Assembly (NCBI RefSeq): GCF_018304765.1
Contig: NZ_CP072643.1
Coordinates: 1 to 64,000, forward strand
Reading direction: 5' to 3'
DNA length: 64,000 nucleotides
From: Chloracidobacterium sp. N
Lineage (GTDB): Bacteria > Acidobacteriota > Blastocatellia > Chloracidobacteriales > Chloracidobacteriaceae
Shown: in pieces, positions 36,265 to 44,736 of the stretch
Layout: each line of letters begins with the position of its first letter
How positions within the stretch are numbered: the stretch's first letter is position 1
The notes under the pieces: model-generated
Database searches by the model: none
What the model was told of the DNA's origin: nothing
What the model saw: the letters and a program-made list of their open reading frames with translations, nothing else
Position numbers and translations under genes: made by a program

Positions 36265-37764
36265 ATGTTGAAGGCGACTGGAAAACACCGCTGTGTCGCC
36301 GGGGTTGTGGCCCTTGTGGTTGTTGTGCTGATGCTGGGGGTGCCGCCCGGCTTCAGCACCAACGTGCAGGTGGAGCGTCCGTCTGACCGGAAGGCGTCCG
36401 GCTTCGTCCATGAGCCGCAGCTTTACCGCACGCTGTTTCACACCATTTTTCTGCTGAATGAACAGGCGGAGGAAGCGGAACGGGCTGGACGGACGGATGT
36501 GGCGCAGGCGTTGCGGCGCGCGTTCAAACAGGAAGCGGACCTGGAGGCGGAGCAGGGGGTGGTCCTCGACCGGTTGGCGGCGGAGTGTGAGCAGGCGGTG
36601 CGGGCGGTGGATGCACGGGCGCGGGTAATCCTTGCGGCGCGGCGGGCGAACTATCCTGACGGGAAGCTGCGGGCGGGACAGCAGCCGCTGCCGCCATCGG
36701 CGGAACTGTTGGCGTTGCAGCGGGAGCGGGAGGCGGTGGTGCTGCGTTACCGTGACCGGTTGCGGGCAACCTTTGGGCCGCGGGCGTGGGAGGAGTTTGA
36801 GCAGCGGGTTCTGCTGCCTTTTGCCGCCGGGCTGAGCGCAGGCGGTACTCAGAGGCACCAGCCGGTTGAGGACGTTTCTGGAACGGGCAACCTGACGACA
36901 CAGGCGGGAGAGTCTATTGTCACCGGCTCGGTGCTCATCAGCTACGACCCTGAGACGAACCTTGTGACGGGGGTGGCCACGACTGAACTCGATTACGCAG
37001 CGCAGGACTGGTATATGGGGCGGGTGACGTGCAGCCTTCGCGACGGGAACGGAAACCCGCTGGCGAGCCAGAGTGCCGAGGACACCGACGGGGATGGGAC
37101 GGTGTCGGTCATCGTGCAGATGATGGGGCAGGAGGGGCTGACGACCTACGGGGCGCGCGGGGAGTACAGCCTACGGCTGGATATTTATGATCCTTTCTGT
37201 GGGTGCTGTGGTTGTTACCTTGACCCCTGTAACTTTCAGCGGGCGCTGCTGGGCGGTTGGGGCTGGGGGCCTTGGTACTGCACGGTATTTTCGGGGCACG
37301 GTCCGTTTCGCACGATGCGGTCGGGTACGCTGTTTCTGGGAGGAAGGGATGTCACCTTTCAGGTAAAACCGCTGGTCGCTGTCAGGCAGCTAAGGTTTAC
37401 CAAAAATCCCATCAGGGCCACCTTTGACTCCACCGATCTTGATGTGACTGTTAGGGCCTCACGGGCAGGGCTTCAGGATAGGGATTTTGCGGTCTTGGAA
37501 GTCAATCTCATCACTGGACCAAGCAACCCACAAGTCAGTTTTGCCTACCCACCGGGAGTAACGGACGACGTTGAATTGGTGCCAGGAGGTTATACCGACG
37601 CGAGGTTCACTATTCTCTCAATCGCACCACCTGGGAATTATTTGCTTGAGGTAAGAATCATAGATGTCAGGCGACCCGATGGGCAGGGTGGTTCGGACAG
37701 CATCGCGGATAGGGTTATTATCGGTAGCCCAGTGGAGATCACCTTGACCGTAACGGAACCGTGA
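36265..37764 (+). CDS. Secreted array protein, copy 1
   Basis: A 499-aa exported protein of unknown family. It starts MLKATGKHRCVAGVVALVVVVL, a signal peptide ending near FSTN. Next is a helical, Arg/Glu/Ala-rich region (about 45-185, EPQLYRTLFHTIFLLNEQAEEAE...). Then comes a beta-rich region from SYDPETNLVTGVATTELDY with a metal-like DTDGDGTVSV stretch, the Cys cluster CGCCGCY (312-318), and a C-terminal Ig-like part ending DVRRPDGQGGSDSIADRV. The strong AGGAGG site decides the start. The stop is unusual: TGA arises where the gene abuts an RRM-tail duplicate, so the 3' end has been rebuilt by a deletion compared with copy 3. Confidence 0.85.
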   Translation: MLKATGKHRCVAGVVALVVVVLMLGVPPGFSTNVQVERPSDRKASGFVHEPQLYRTLFHTIFLLNEQAEEAERAGRTDVAQALRRAFKQEADLEAEQGVVLDRLAAECEQAVRAVDARARVILAARRANYPDGKLRAGQQPLPPSAELLALQREREAVVLRYRDRLRATFGPRAWEEFEQRVLLPFAAGLSAGGTQRHQPVEDVSGTGNLTTQAGESIVTGSVLISYDPETNLVTGVATTELDYAAQDWYMGRVTCSLRDGNGNPLASQSAEDTDGDGTVSVIVQMMGQEGLTTYGARGEYSLRLDIYDPFCGCCGCYLDPCNFQRALLGGWGWGPWYCTVFSGHGPFRTMRSGTLFLGGRDVTFQVKPLVAVRQLRFTKNPIRATFDSTDLDVTVRASRAGLQDRDFAVLEVNLITGPSNPQVSFAYPPGVTDDVELVPGGYTDARFTILSIAPPGNYLLEVRIIDVRRPDGQGGSDSIADRVIIGSPVEITLTVTEP

Positions 37765-37813
37765 AGAGCAGAGTAGCGGCTATGGTGGCGGCAACCGTCG
37801 TGGCGGCTGGTAA
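37760..37813 (+). repeat. Duplicated RRM 3' tail, unit 2
   Basis: Eighteen codons, in frame, reading REEQSSGYGGGNRRGGW and TAA, a shortened copy of the RRM protein's C-terminus. It overlaps the stop codon of secreted copy 1. Confidence 0.85.
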
Positions 37814-37856
37814 GCATCGCACCGGGCGCTGAATACGCCCAAAGCCAAAAATCTGT

Positions 37857-37886
37857 GGGACGCGCCCTCGCGGGTGCGTCCCTTTT
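37857..37886 (+). terminator. Duplicated terminator, unit 2
   Basis: GGGACGCGCCC-TCGC-GGGTGCGTCCC followed by TTTT, the copy of the RRM terminator, here acting downstream of secreted copy 1. Confidence 0.8.
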
Positions 37887-37954
37887 CGTTTGGGCAACGT
37901 GCCGTTGCCCGTACTCCGGGCCCGGGGCTGGCAGGTCGCATGCCGTTCCGGCCG

Positions 37955-38007
37955 GGAAGACAGGCAGCCCGTTTGGCCAGCCCGGTCAGGCGAATGGGGA
38001 AGGTCAT
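37955..38007 (-). pseudogene. selD 5'-end remnant, unit 2
   Basis: An ATG at 38007 on the minus strand is retained and reads MTFPIRLTGLAKRAACLPG before diverging; true SelD begins MTSTIRLTKLAKRAGCAAK. About 37 bp present in units 1 and 3 are missing here. Confidence 0.7.
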
Positions 38008-38046
38008 GACGGATTGGCAAAAAGACAGGAAAAACCTGAAGCCTTG

Positions 38047-38075
38047 TTGACATTGCCAAAGGTGTTATTAATTCT
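38047..38075 (+). promoter_or_regulatory. Sigma-70-like promoter of secreted paralogue 2
   Basis: TTGACA (38047-38052), 16-17 bp spacer, TAATTC (38069-38074) or AATTCT. This is the best -35 match of the four units. The leader with GGGAGTCACGGC and AGGAGG follows to 38206. Confidence 0.65.
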
Positions 38076-38206
38076 GAAACAGCTTCTCCCGGAAGTGCAA
38101 TGTTGGCGGGCAGGTATGCCTGGTTTCGGGAGTCACGGCGCAGGTTGTGAAGGGTGCCTCCCTGCTGACGGAAAGGCCATCACGCTTTCAGAAGGAGGTA
38201 AATCCG

Positions 38207-39700
38207 ATGTTGAAGGCGACTGGAAAACACCGCTGTGTCGCCGGGGTTGTGGCCCTTGTGGTTGTTGTGCTGATGCTGGGGGTGCCGCCCGGCTTCAGCA
38301 CCAACGTGCAGGTGGAGCGTCCGTCTGACCGGAAGGCGTCCGGCTTCGTCCATGAGCCGCAGCTTTACCGCACGCTGTTTCACACCATTTTTCTGCTGAA
38401 TGAACAGGCGGAGGAAGCGGAACGGGCTGGACGGACGGATGTGGCGCAGGCGTTGCGGCGCGCGTTCAAACAGGAAGCGGGCCTGGAGGCGGAGCAGGGG
38501 GTGGTCCTCGACCGGTTGGCGGCGGAGTGTGAGCAGGCGGTGCGGGCGGTGGATGCACGGGCGAGGGCAATCCTTGCGGCGCGGCGGGCGAACTATCCTG
38601 ACGGGAAGCTGCGGGCGGGACAGCAGCCGCTGCCGCCGTCAGCGGAACTGTTCGCATTGCAGCGGGAGCGGGAGGCGGTGGTGCTGCGTTACCGTGACCA
38701 GTTGCAGGAAGCCTTTGGGCGGAGTGTGTGGGAGCGGTTTGAGCGGTGGGTACTGATGCCTCTTGACGCCGGGCTGAGAGCTGGCGGTGCTCAAAGGTAC
38801 GAGCCAGTTGAGGACGGTTCTGTTGAGTACAGTTCTGAAACGGGTAACCTGCCGACGCAGGCGGGGGAGTCCATTGTCACCGGCTCGGTGCTCATCAGCT
38901 ACGACCCTGAGACGAACCTTGTGACGGGCGTGGCCACGACTGAACTCGATTACGCAGCGCAGGATTGGTATGTGGGGCAGGTGGCGTGCAGCCTCCGCGA
39001 CGGGGACGGAAACCCGCTGGTGAGCCAGAGTGCCTATGACACCGACGAGGATGGGGTAGTGTCGGTCATCGTGCAGACGGTGGGGCAGGCCGGGATGGCA
39101 TACTCGGCAGAGGGCAGCTACAAGTTGAGGCTGGTTGTTCAGGACACAATTGGTCGTTATCTTGACTACTGGGACTATCCGGCTGGGGTTTCGGCCGGCA
39201 CTGGAATCCTTGGGTACTATGCCTGGTATCGTGGGCGTGGTCCACTCCAATGGAGACCGACGTGGAACAGGTTTCTAGGGAGACTGACAGCCCCCCTTCA
39301 AAGGGCTTTGGTTCTTTCCGGAAATCCGAGGTTTACGGCGAATCCCATTACTGCAGCCACTGGTCACACCCATGTTGACGTGGACGTTGAAGTCAGGACA
39401 GCAGCAGATGTGATTCAGCCTGGGGATTTTGCGGTACTGGCCATCAGCGTATCGTCAAAACCGCCGGGGGCCTCTGTGAACTTTATTTCGGGGACAAATG
39501 TCAACGTTCCACTGAAGATAGCAGACCTGAGTACCGGAAGATTCACGCTTTCCGTGAGCAAACCCGGGCAGTACCGATTCAGGGTGTCAGTTGTTGATGT
39601 CAGGCGACCCGACGGACGGGGTGGCTCGTACAGCATCATCGACAGTGTCAGGATCAATGAAGGAGGAGTCGTGAGTGACCCGCCGTTGACGGCAAACTAG
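38207..39700 (+). CDS. Secreted array protein, copy 2 (divergent C-terminal half)
   Basis: A 497-aa paralogue. The first 170 or so residues are nearly identical to copy 1 (signal peptide and helical region). After the SYDPETNLVTG segment it diverges: the CGCCGCY cluster is absent and is replaced by a DYWDYPAGVSAGTG stretch. The C-terminal Ig-like domain is only distantly related but keeps VVDVRRPDGRGGSYSI. The pattern suggests recombination or fast divergence of the C-terminal half while the N-terminal half is homogenised. AGGAGG lies 8 bp upstream of the ATG. Confidence 0.85.
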   Translation: MLKATGKHRCVAGVVALVVVVLMLGVPPGFSTNVQVERPSDRKASGFVHEPQLYRTLFHTIFLLNEQAEEAERAGRTDVAQALRRAFKQEAGLEAEQGVVLDRLAAECEQAVRAVDARARAILAARRANYPDGKLRAGQQPLPPSAELFALQREREAVVLRYRDQLQEAFGRSVWERFERWVLMPLDAGLRAGGAQRYEPVEDGSVEYSSETGNLPTQAGESIVTGSVLISYDPETNLVTGVATTELDYAAQDWYVGQVACSLRDGDGNPLVSQSAYDTDEDGVVSVIVQTVGQAGMAYSAEGSYKLRLVVQDTIGRYLDYWDYPAGVSAGTGILGYYAWYRGRGPLQWRPTWNRFLGRLTAPLQRALVLSGNPRFTANPITAATGHTHVDVDVEVRTAADVIQPGDFAVLAISVSSKPPGASVNFISGTNVNVPLKIADLSTGRFTLSVSKPGQYRFRVSVVDVRRPDGRGGSYSIIDSVRINEGGVVSDPPLTAN

Positions 39701-39737
39701 CCTCACCCAGACTTTGCCCCATCTGAAGCCCACCCCG

Positions 39738-39848
39738 CGTGAAGAGCAGAGCAGCAGCTATGGTGGCGGCAACCGTCGTGGTGGTGGTTACGGCGGTGGC
39801 GGCCGGCGCGGTGGCGGCGGTGGCGGTTACGGTCGTGGCGGCTGGTAA
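39738..39848 (+). repeat. Duplicated RRM 3' tail, unit 3
   Basis: Thirty-seven codons in frame with TAA, starting REEQSSSYGGGNRRGGG and ending GGYGRGGW, almost the full glycine-rich tail of the RRM protein, without the RRM domain or a start codon. Confidence 0.9.
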
Positions 39849-39891
39849 GCATTGCACCGGGCGCTGAGTACGCCCAAAGCCAAAAATCTAC

Positions 39892-39921
39892 GGGACGTGC
39901 CCTTGCGGGTGCGTCCCTTTT
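39892..39921 (+). terminator. Duplicated terminator, unit 3
   Basis: GGGACGTGCCC-TTGC-GGGTGCGTCCC and TTTT, identical in stem sequence to the RRM terminator at 35877. Confidence 0.82.
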
Positions 39922-39962
39922 CATTTGGTGCTTCGTTTGGGCAACGTGCCGTCGCCCGTACT

Positions 39963-40082
39963 TTAGGCCCGGGGCTGGCGGGTCGCAGGCTGTCCCGGCC
40001 AGGAAAACAGATAGCCCGGCAGTTGCCTGGCAGCGCAACCGGCCCGCTTGGCCAGCTTGGTCAGGCGAATGGGAAAGGTCAT
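39963..40082 (-). pseudogene. selD 5'-end remnant with open frame, unit 3
   Basis: An ATG at 40082 opens a 39-codon frame beginning MTFPIRLTKLAKRAGCAAR, nearly identical to the intact SelD N-terminus including the active-site GCAA(R/K), and continuing QLPGYLFSWPGQPATRQPRA to a TAA. The remaining roughly 310 codons of selD are missing. It is divergent to secreted copy 3. Confidence 0.82.
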
Positions 40083-40121
40083 GACGGATTTTCAAAAAGA
40101 CAGAAAAAACCTGAAGTCTTG

Positions 40122-40150
40122 TTGACGCTGCCAAAGGTGGTGGTTAGGTT
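40122..40150 (+). promoter_or_regulatory. Sigma-70-like promoter of secreted paralogue 3
   Basis: TTGACG (40122-40127), 17-bp spacer, TAGGTT (40145-40150), at the same place as in units 1, 2 and 4. The conserved leader follows to 40280. Confidence 0.6.
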
Positions 40151-40280
40151 GAAACAGGTTTTCTCCAAAGCACAACGTCAGCCGGCGGGTGTACTGGTTT
40201 CGGGAGTCACGGCACCGGTTGTGAAGGGTGCCTCCCCGCTGACGGAAAGGCCATCACGCTTTCAGAAGGAGGTCAATCCG

Positions 40281-41768
40281 ATGTTGAAGGTGACCGGAAA
40301 ACACCGCTGTGTCGCCGGGTTTGTGGCCCTTGTGGTTGTTGTGCTGATGCTTGTGGTGCCGCCCGGCTTCATCGCCAGGGCGCAGGTGGAGCGTCGGTCT
40401 GACCGGAAGGCGTCCGGCTTCGTCCATGAGCCGCAGCTTTACCGCACGCTGTTTCACACGGTTTTTCTGCTCAACGAGCAGGCGGAGGAAGCGGAACGGG
40501 CTGGGCGGACGGAGGCGGCGCAGGCGTTGCGGCGCGCGTTCAAACAGGAAGCGGACCTGGAGGCGGAGCAGGGGGTGGTCCTTGACCGGTTGGCGGCGGA
40601 GTGTGAGCAGGCGGTGCGGGCGGTGGATGCACGGGCGAGGGCAATCCTTGCGGCGCGGCGGGCGAACTATCCTGACGGGAAGCTGCGGGCGGGACAGCAG
40701 CCGCTGCCGCCATCGGCGGAACTGTTCGCATTGCAGCGGGAGCGGGAGGCGGTGGTGCTGCGCTACCGTGACCGGTTGCGGGCAGCCTTTGGGCCGCGGG
40801 CGTGGGAGGAGTTTGAGCAGCGGGTTCTGCTGCCTTTTGCCGCCGGGCTGAGCGCAGGCGGTACTCAGAGGCACCAGCCGGTTGAGGACGGTTCTGGAAC
40901 GGGCAACCTGACGACACAGGCGGGAGAGTCTATTGTCACTGGCTCGGTGCTCATCAGCTACGACCCTGAGACGAACCTTGTGACGGGGGTGGCCACGACT
41001 GAACTCGATTACGCAGCGCAGGACTGGTATATGGGGCGGGTGACGTGCAGCCTTCGCGACGGGAACGGAAACCCGCTGGCGAGCCAGAGTGCCGAGGACA
41101 CCGACGGGGATGGGACGGTGTCGGTCATCGTGCAGATGATGGGGCAGGAGGGGCTGACGACCTACGGGGCGCGCGGGGAGTACAGCCTACGGCTGGATAT
41201 TTATGATCCTTTCTGTGGGTGCTGTGGTTGTTACCTTGACCCCTGGAACTTTCAGCGGGCGCTGCTGGGCGGTTGGGGCTGGGGGCCTTGGTACTGCACG
41301 GTATTTTCGGGGCACGGTCCGTTTCGCACGATGCGGTCAGGTACGCTGTTTCTGGGAGCAAGGGATGTCACCTTCCAGGTAAAACCGCTGGTCGCTATCA
41401 GGAGGCTGAGGTTTACCAAAAATCCCATCAAGGTCAACATTGACTCCACCGATCTTGATGTGACTGTTAGGGCCTCACTGGCAGGGCTTCAGTCTGAGGA
41501 TTTTGCGGTCTTGGAAGTCAATATCTTGGATCGACCAAGCGAAGGACACCTCACTTTTGGCGACCGAATAATCGGCGTTCGATTGGTGCCGGGAGACATT
41601 ACCACGAAGATGTTCAACATTGTCTCAAGCAATAGGGCCGGGAACTATGTGCTTGAGGTAAGAATCATAGATGTCAGGCGACCCGACGGGCAGGGTGGTT
41701 CGGACAGCATCATGGATAGGGTTATTATCGGTAGCCCAGTGGAGATCACCTTGACCGTAACGGATTAG
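40281..41768 (+). CDS. Secreted array protein, copy 3
   Basis: A 495-aa paralogue starting MLKVTGKHRCVAGFV. It is almost identical to copy 1 through the helical region, the DTDGDGTVSV stretch and the CGCCGCY cluster, and diverges only in the last 110 residues (for example GHLTFGDRIIGVRLVPGDI). It ends DVRRPDGQGGSDSIMDRV...TLTVTD and TAG, which appears to be the ancestral end, shared with copy 4. The strong ribosome-binding site AAGGAGG decides the start; a frame running in from 39852 crosses terminator and leader and is not coding. Confidence 0.85.
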   Translation: MLKVTGKHRCVAGFVALVVVVLMLVVPPGFIARAQVERRSDRKASGFVHEPQLYRTLFHTVFLLNEQAEEAERAGRTEAAQALRRAFKQEADLEAEQGVVLDRLAAECEQAVRAVDARARAILAARRANYPDGKLRAGQQPLPPSAELFALQREREAVVLRYRDRLRAAFGPRAWEEFEQRVLLPFAAGLSAGGTQRHQPVEDGSGTGNLTTQAGESIVTGSVLISYDPETNLVTGVATTELDYAAQDWYMGRVTCSLRDGNGNPLASQSAEDTDGDGTVSVIVQMMGQEGLTTYGARGEYSLRLDIYDPFCGCCGCYLDPWNFQRALLGGWGWGPWYCTVFSGHGPFRTMRSGTLFLGARDVTFQVKPLVAIRRLRFTKNPIKVNIDSTDLDVTVRASLAGLQSEDFAVLEVNILDRPSEGHLTFGDRIIGVRLVPGDITTKMFNIVSSNRAGNYVLEVRIIDVRRPDGQGGSDSIMDRVIIGSPVEITLTVTD

Positions 41769-41803
41769 CTTCACCCGGCGTTGCCTGGCCTGAAGCCTGC
41801 CCG

Positions 41804-41845
41804 TGTGAAGAGCAGAGTAGCGGCTATGGCCGCGGCGGCTGGTAG
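41804..41845 (+). repeat. Duplicated RRM 3' tail, unit 4 (eroded)
   Basis: In-frame EEQSSGYGRGGW and TAG, a much shortened copy of the RRM glycine-rich end. Confidence 0.8.
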
Positions 41846-41888
41846 TCACCGCACCGGACGCTGAGTACGCCCAAAGCCAAAAATCTGT

Positions 41889-41919
41889 GGGACGCGCCCT
41901 TTGCCGGTGCGTCCCTTTT
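41889..41919 (+). terminator. Duplicated terminator, unit 4
   Basis: GGGACGCGCCC and GGTGCGTCCC stem followed by TTTTC. It lies between secreted copy 3 and the convergent selD 3' end, so it may serve both strands. Confidence 0.75.
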
Positions 41920-41985
41920 CGTTTGGTGCTTCATTGGTGCAACGTGCCGTCGCCCCGACCCTGAGCCAGGGCTTGATGCCGCGCA

Positions 41986-43035
41986 TTATGAGCGGTGGAC
42001 GGTCAGCCGCCCTGGCGTCCCGGCTGCCAGGCGGCCGATCCGGGCGGCGCATGGCGTCTGGCGGCGCTTCAGCTCTCTGACGAGGTCTTCTACTGTTTCC
42101 GGCGCAACGGCCAGCAGCAGACCGCCCGAAGTCTGCGCGTCGCACAGCAGCAGTTGGTCGGTTTCGGTTACTTCCGGCGCGTAGGTCGTCCAGTCCTGCA
42201 GGAAACGCCGGTTGGCATGCGTGCCGCCGGGAACGATGCCCTCCGCCGCATAGTGTCGCGCCGCCGCCAGGATGGGAACGTCCGTCAGGTCAACTTCTGC
42301 CGCGCAACCACTGGCGTGGGCCAGATTGCGCAGGTGGCCCAGAAGCCCGAAGCCGGTGACATCCGTCGCTGCCCGGACGCCGACGGCGCAGGCGGCTTCG
42401 GCGGCCGCACGGTTGAGGGTCCGCATCAGTTGGATGGCTTCACCGATGGCGCCCAGCGTGTCCACGTCGTTTTTGGCGGCCGTGGTGATGACGCCCACCC
42501 CGATGGGTTTGGTCAGCACCAGCCAGTCGCCCGGTCGTCCGGCGGCGTTGGTCAGCATCCGGTCGGGCGCAACTGTACCGACTACGGCCAGCCCGTAGAT
42601 GGGTTCTTCGCTTTTGATGGTGTGACCGCCGACGATACTGACCCCGGCCGCTTCCGCCACGGCGGCTGCGCCGCGCAGGATGTCGCCGAGAACCTCCGGT
42701 GGCAGCCGGTCATCGGGAAAACCGACCAGGTTGAGCGCCACCCGTGGCGTGCCGCCCATGGCATACACGTCGCTGAGCGCATTGGCGGCGGCGATGGCTC
42801 CAAAGTCGGTTGGGTCGTCCACGATGGGCGTGAAAAAGTCCGTTGTCAGCACGAGCGCCAGATCGTCGGTCAGCCGGTACACGGCGGCGTCATCGGCCGT
42901 GGCGCTGCCCACCAGCACCTGCGGATCGCGGAGCGGTGGAAGCTGTCCCAGCAGGGAAAACAGGTAGCCCGGTGGTTGCTTGGCGGCACAACCGGCCCGC
43001 TTGGCCAGTTTCGTCAGGCGGATAGTTGAAGTCAT
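41986..43035 (-). CDS. selD: Selenide, water dikinase (selenophosphate synthase), Cys form
   Basis: A 349-aa SelD. It starts MTSTIRLTKLAKRAGCAAK; the Cys-x-x-Lys pair is the active-site Cys and Lys, so the enzyme uses Cys rather than Sec. Further motifs: DDAAVYRL, TTDFFTPIVDDPTDFGAIAAANALSDVYAMGG, VGGHTIKSEEPIYGL, ATDVTGFGLLGHL and LLCDAQTSGGLL. It makes selenophosphate from selenide and ATP. No selA, selB, selC or selU is in the window. It is the only gene of the array on the minus strand and is divergent to secreted copy 4; truncated copies of its 5' end occur in units 1 to 3. Confidence 0.95.
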   Translation of the reverse strand: MTSTIRLTKLAKRAGCAAKQPPGYLFSLLGQLPPLRDPQVLVGSATADDAAVYRLTDDLALVLTTDFFTPIVDDPTDFGAIAAANALSDVYAMGGTPRVALNLVGFPDDRLPPEVLGDILRGAAAVAEAAGVSIVGGHTIKSEEPIYGLAVVGTVAPDRMLTNAAGRPGDWLVLTKPIGVGVITTAAKNDVDTLGAIGEAIQLMRTLNRAAAEAACAVGVRAATDVTGFGLLGHLRNLAHASGCAAEVDLTDVPILAAARHYAAEGIVPGGTHANRRFLQDWTTYAPEVTETDQLLLCDAQTSGGLLLAVAPETVEDLVRELKRRQTPCAARIGRLAAGTPGRLTVHRS

Positions 43036-43236
43036 AACGGATTGGCAAAAAGACTGGAAAAACCGGAAGTCCTGTTGATGCTGCCAAAGGTGGTGATTAA
43101 CCTGAAGCAGATTCTTCCCAAAGTGCAACATCAGCCGACGGCGATAGCAGGTTCTTGGGAGTCACGACACCGGTTGGGAAGTGCGTGTCCCCGGTGACGA
43201 AAAGGCAATCACACTTTCTGCAGGGAGGTAAACCTG
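43036..43236. promoter_or_regulatory. Divergent promoter region selD / secreted paralogue 4
   Basis: On the plus strand TTGATG (43075-43080), 17-bp spacer and TAACCT (43098-43103) match the promoter position of units 1 to 3. The leader GGGAGTCACGACACC and GGGAGG follow before the ATG at 43237. The minus-strand selD start is 40 bp from the -35 box, so its promoter must overlap this region. Confidence 0.55.
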
Positions 43237-44736
43237 ATGTTGAAGGCGACCGGAAAACACCGGTGTATTTCCGGGATGTTTGTCTTGGTTGGTCTGGTGC
43301 TGATGCTTGTGGTGCCGCCCGGCTTCAGCACCAACGCGCAGGTGGAGCGTCGGTCTGACCGGAAGGCATCCGGTTTTGTCCCTGAGCCACAGCTTTACCG
43401 CACGCTGTTTCACACGGTGTTTCTGCTCAACGAGGAGGCGGAGGAAGCGGAGCGGGCTGGGCGGACGGAGGCGGCGCAGGCGTTGCGGCGCGCGTTCAAA
43501 CAGGAAGCGGGCCTGGAGGTGGAGCAGGGGGTGGTCCTCGACCGGTTGGCGGCGGAGTGTGAGCAGGCGGTGCGGGCGGTGGATGCACGGGCGCGGGCAA
43601 TTCTGGCGGCGCGGCGGGCGAACTATCCTGATGGGAAGCTGGGGGCGGGACAGCCGCCGCTGCCGCCGTCAGCGGAACTGTTCGCATTGCAGCGGGAGCG
43701 GGAGGCGGTGGTGCTGCGTTACCGTGACCGGTTGCAGGAAGCCTTTGGACCGCGGGCGTGGGAGGAGTTTGACCGGCGGGTTCTGGCACGGGTTCGGGCG
43801 GGGATGCGCACCAGCCGCGCGCTGGCGCGTGGTGGGGAGGGGCAGTCTGGAACAGGCAATCCGGTGCCGCAGACGCCAACGGAAGCTGTGGCTACTGGAG
43901 TGACCCTCATCAGTTATGACCCTGAGACGGGACTTGTGACGGGGGTGGCTACGGTCGAACTCGATTACACGGCGCAGGACTGGTATGTGGGGCGGGTGAC
44001 GTGCAGCCTCCGCGACGGGGATGGCAACCCGCTGGCGAGTCAGAGTGCCGAGGACACCGACGGGGATGGGACGGTGTCGGTCATCGTGCAGATGGTGGGG
44101 CAGGAGGGACTGACCTACGGGGCGTGTGGAGAGTACCGCCTACGGCTGGGGATTTATGATCCGTTCTGTGGGTGCTGTGGTTGTTACCTTGACCCCTGGA
44201 ACTTTCAGCGGGCGCAGTTGATCGGTGGGGGTTGGGAGAATTGGTACTGCCTGGTAGCTTCGGGGTACGGTCCGTTTCGCACGAGGCGGTCGGATGAGCT
44301 GTATCTGGGAAGAGGGAATGTCATCACTCAAGCTAGAACGCGGGTCATTGTTCGGAATCCAAGGCTTACCAGGAATCCCATCAGGGTTAGCCTTGACTCC
44401 ACCCATCTTGATGTGACCGTCAGCGTCTCAGGGAGTGGTATCCGGCGTAGGGATTTTGCGGTCTTGGGAATCACTATCCTGGAAGGTCCAAGTTCAGGAA
44501 TCACTTTTGCCCATCCGCCACCGCTAGGACAAGAAATCGCCATTGAGTTGCCGGAACGAAACAATACCAACGCAAGGTTCACCATTGGTTCGGCCAATAC
44601 GGCTGGAGACTATTTGCTTGAAGTAAGAATCATGGATGTCAGGCGACCCAATGGGCAGGGTGGTTCAGACAGTATCTTTGATCAGGTTACTGTCAATGAT
44701 GACGGCGTAACGATTACCTTGACCGTAACGGATTAG
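43237..44736 (+). CDS. Secreted array protein, copy 4
   Basis: A 499-aa paralogue starting MLKATGKHRCISGMFV. Signal peptide, helical region, DTDGDGTVSV stretch and CGCCGCY cluster are kept, but it is the most diverged of the three Cys-containing copies (for example RRVLARVRAGMRTSRALARGG in the middle and GSGIRRRDFAVLGITI near the end). It ends DVRRPNGQGGSDSIFDQV...TLTVTD. GGGAGG lies 8 bp before the ATG. Its position next to intact selD suggests it is the copy in the original context. Confidence 0.85.
   Translation: MLKATGKHRCISGMFVLVGLVLMLVVPPGFSTNAQVERRSDRKASGFVPEPQLYRTLFHTVFLLNEEAEEAERAGRTEAAQALRRAFKQEAGLEVEQGVVLDRLAAECEQAVRAVDARARAILAARRANYPDGKLGAGQPPLPPSAELFALQREREAVVLRYRDRLQEAFGPRAWEEFDRRVLARVRAGMRTSRALARGGEGQSGTGNPVPQTPTEAVATGVTLISYDPETGLVTGVATVELDYTAQDWYVGRVTCSLRDGDGNPLASQSAEDTDGDGTVSVIVQMVGQEGLTYGACGEYRLRLGIYDPFCGCCGCYLDPWNFQRAQLIGGGWENWYCLVASGYGPFRTRRSDELYLGRGNVITQARTRVIVRNPRLTRNPIRVSLDSTHLDVTVSVSGSGIRRRDFAVLGITILEGPSSGITFAHPPPLGQEIAIELPERNNTNARFTIGSANTAGDYLLEVRIMDVRRPNGQGGSDSIFDQVTVNDDGVTITLTVTD

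Noticed and set aside
39852-40280. N-terminal extension of secreted copy 3 reaching back to 39852.
   Set aside because: It runs through the terminator, the selD remnant and the promoter; the paralogues start at a strong ribosome-binding site at the conserved MLK.
41986-43035. SelD as a selenoprotein with a recoded stop codon.
   Set aside because: The active-site position is Cys (GCAAK), and no in-frame TGA is present there.
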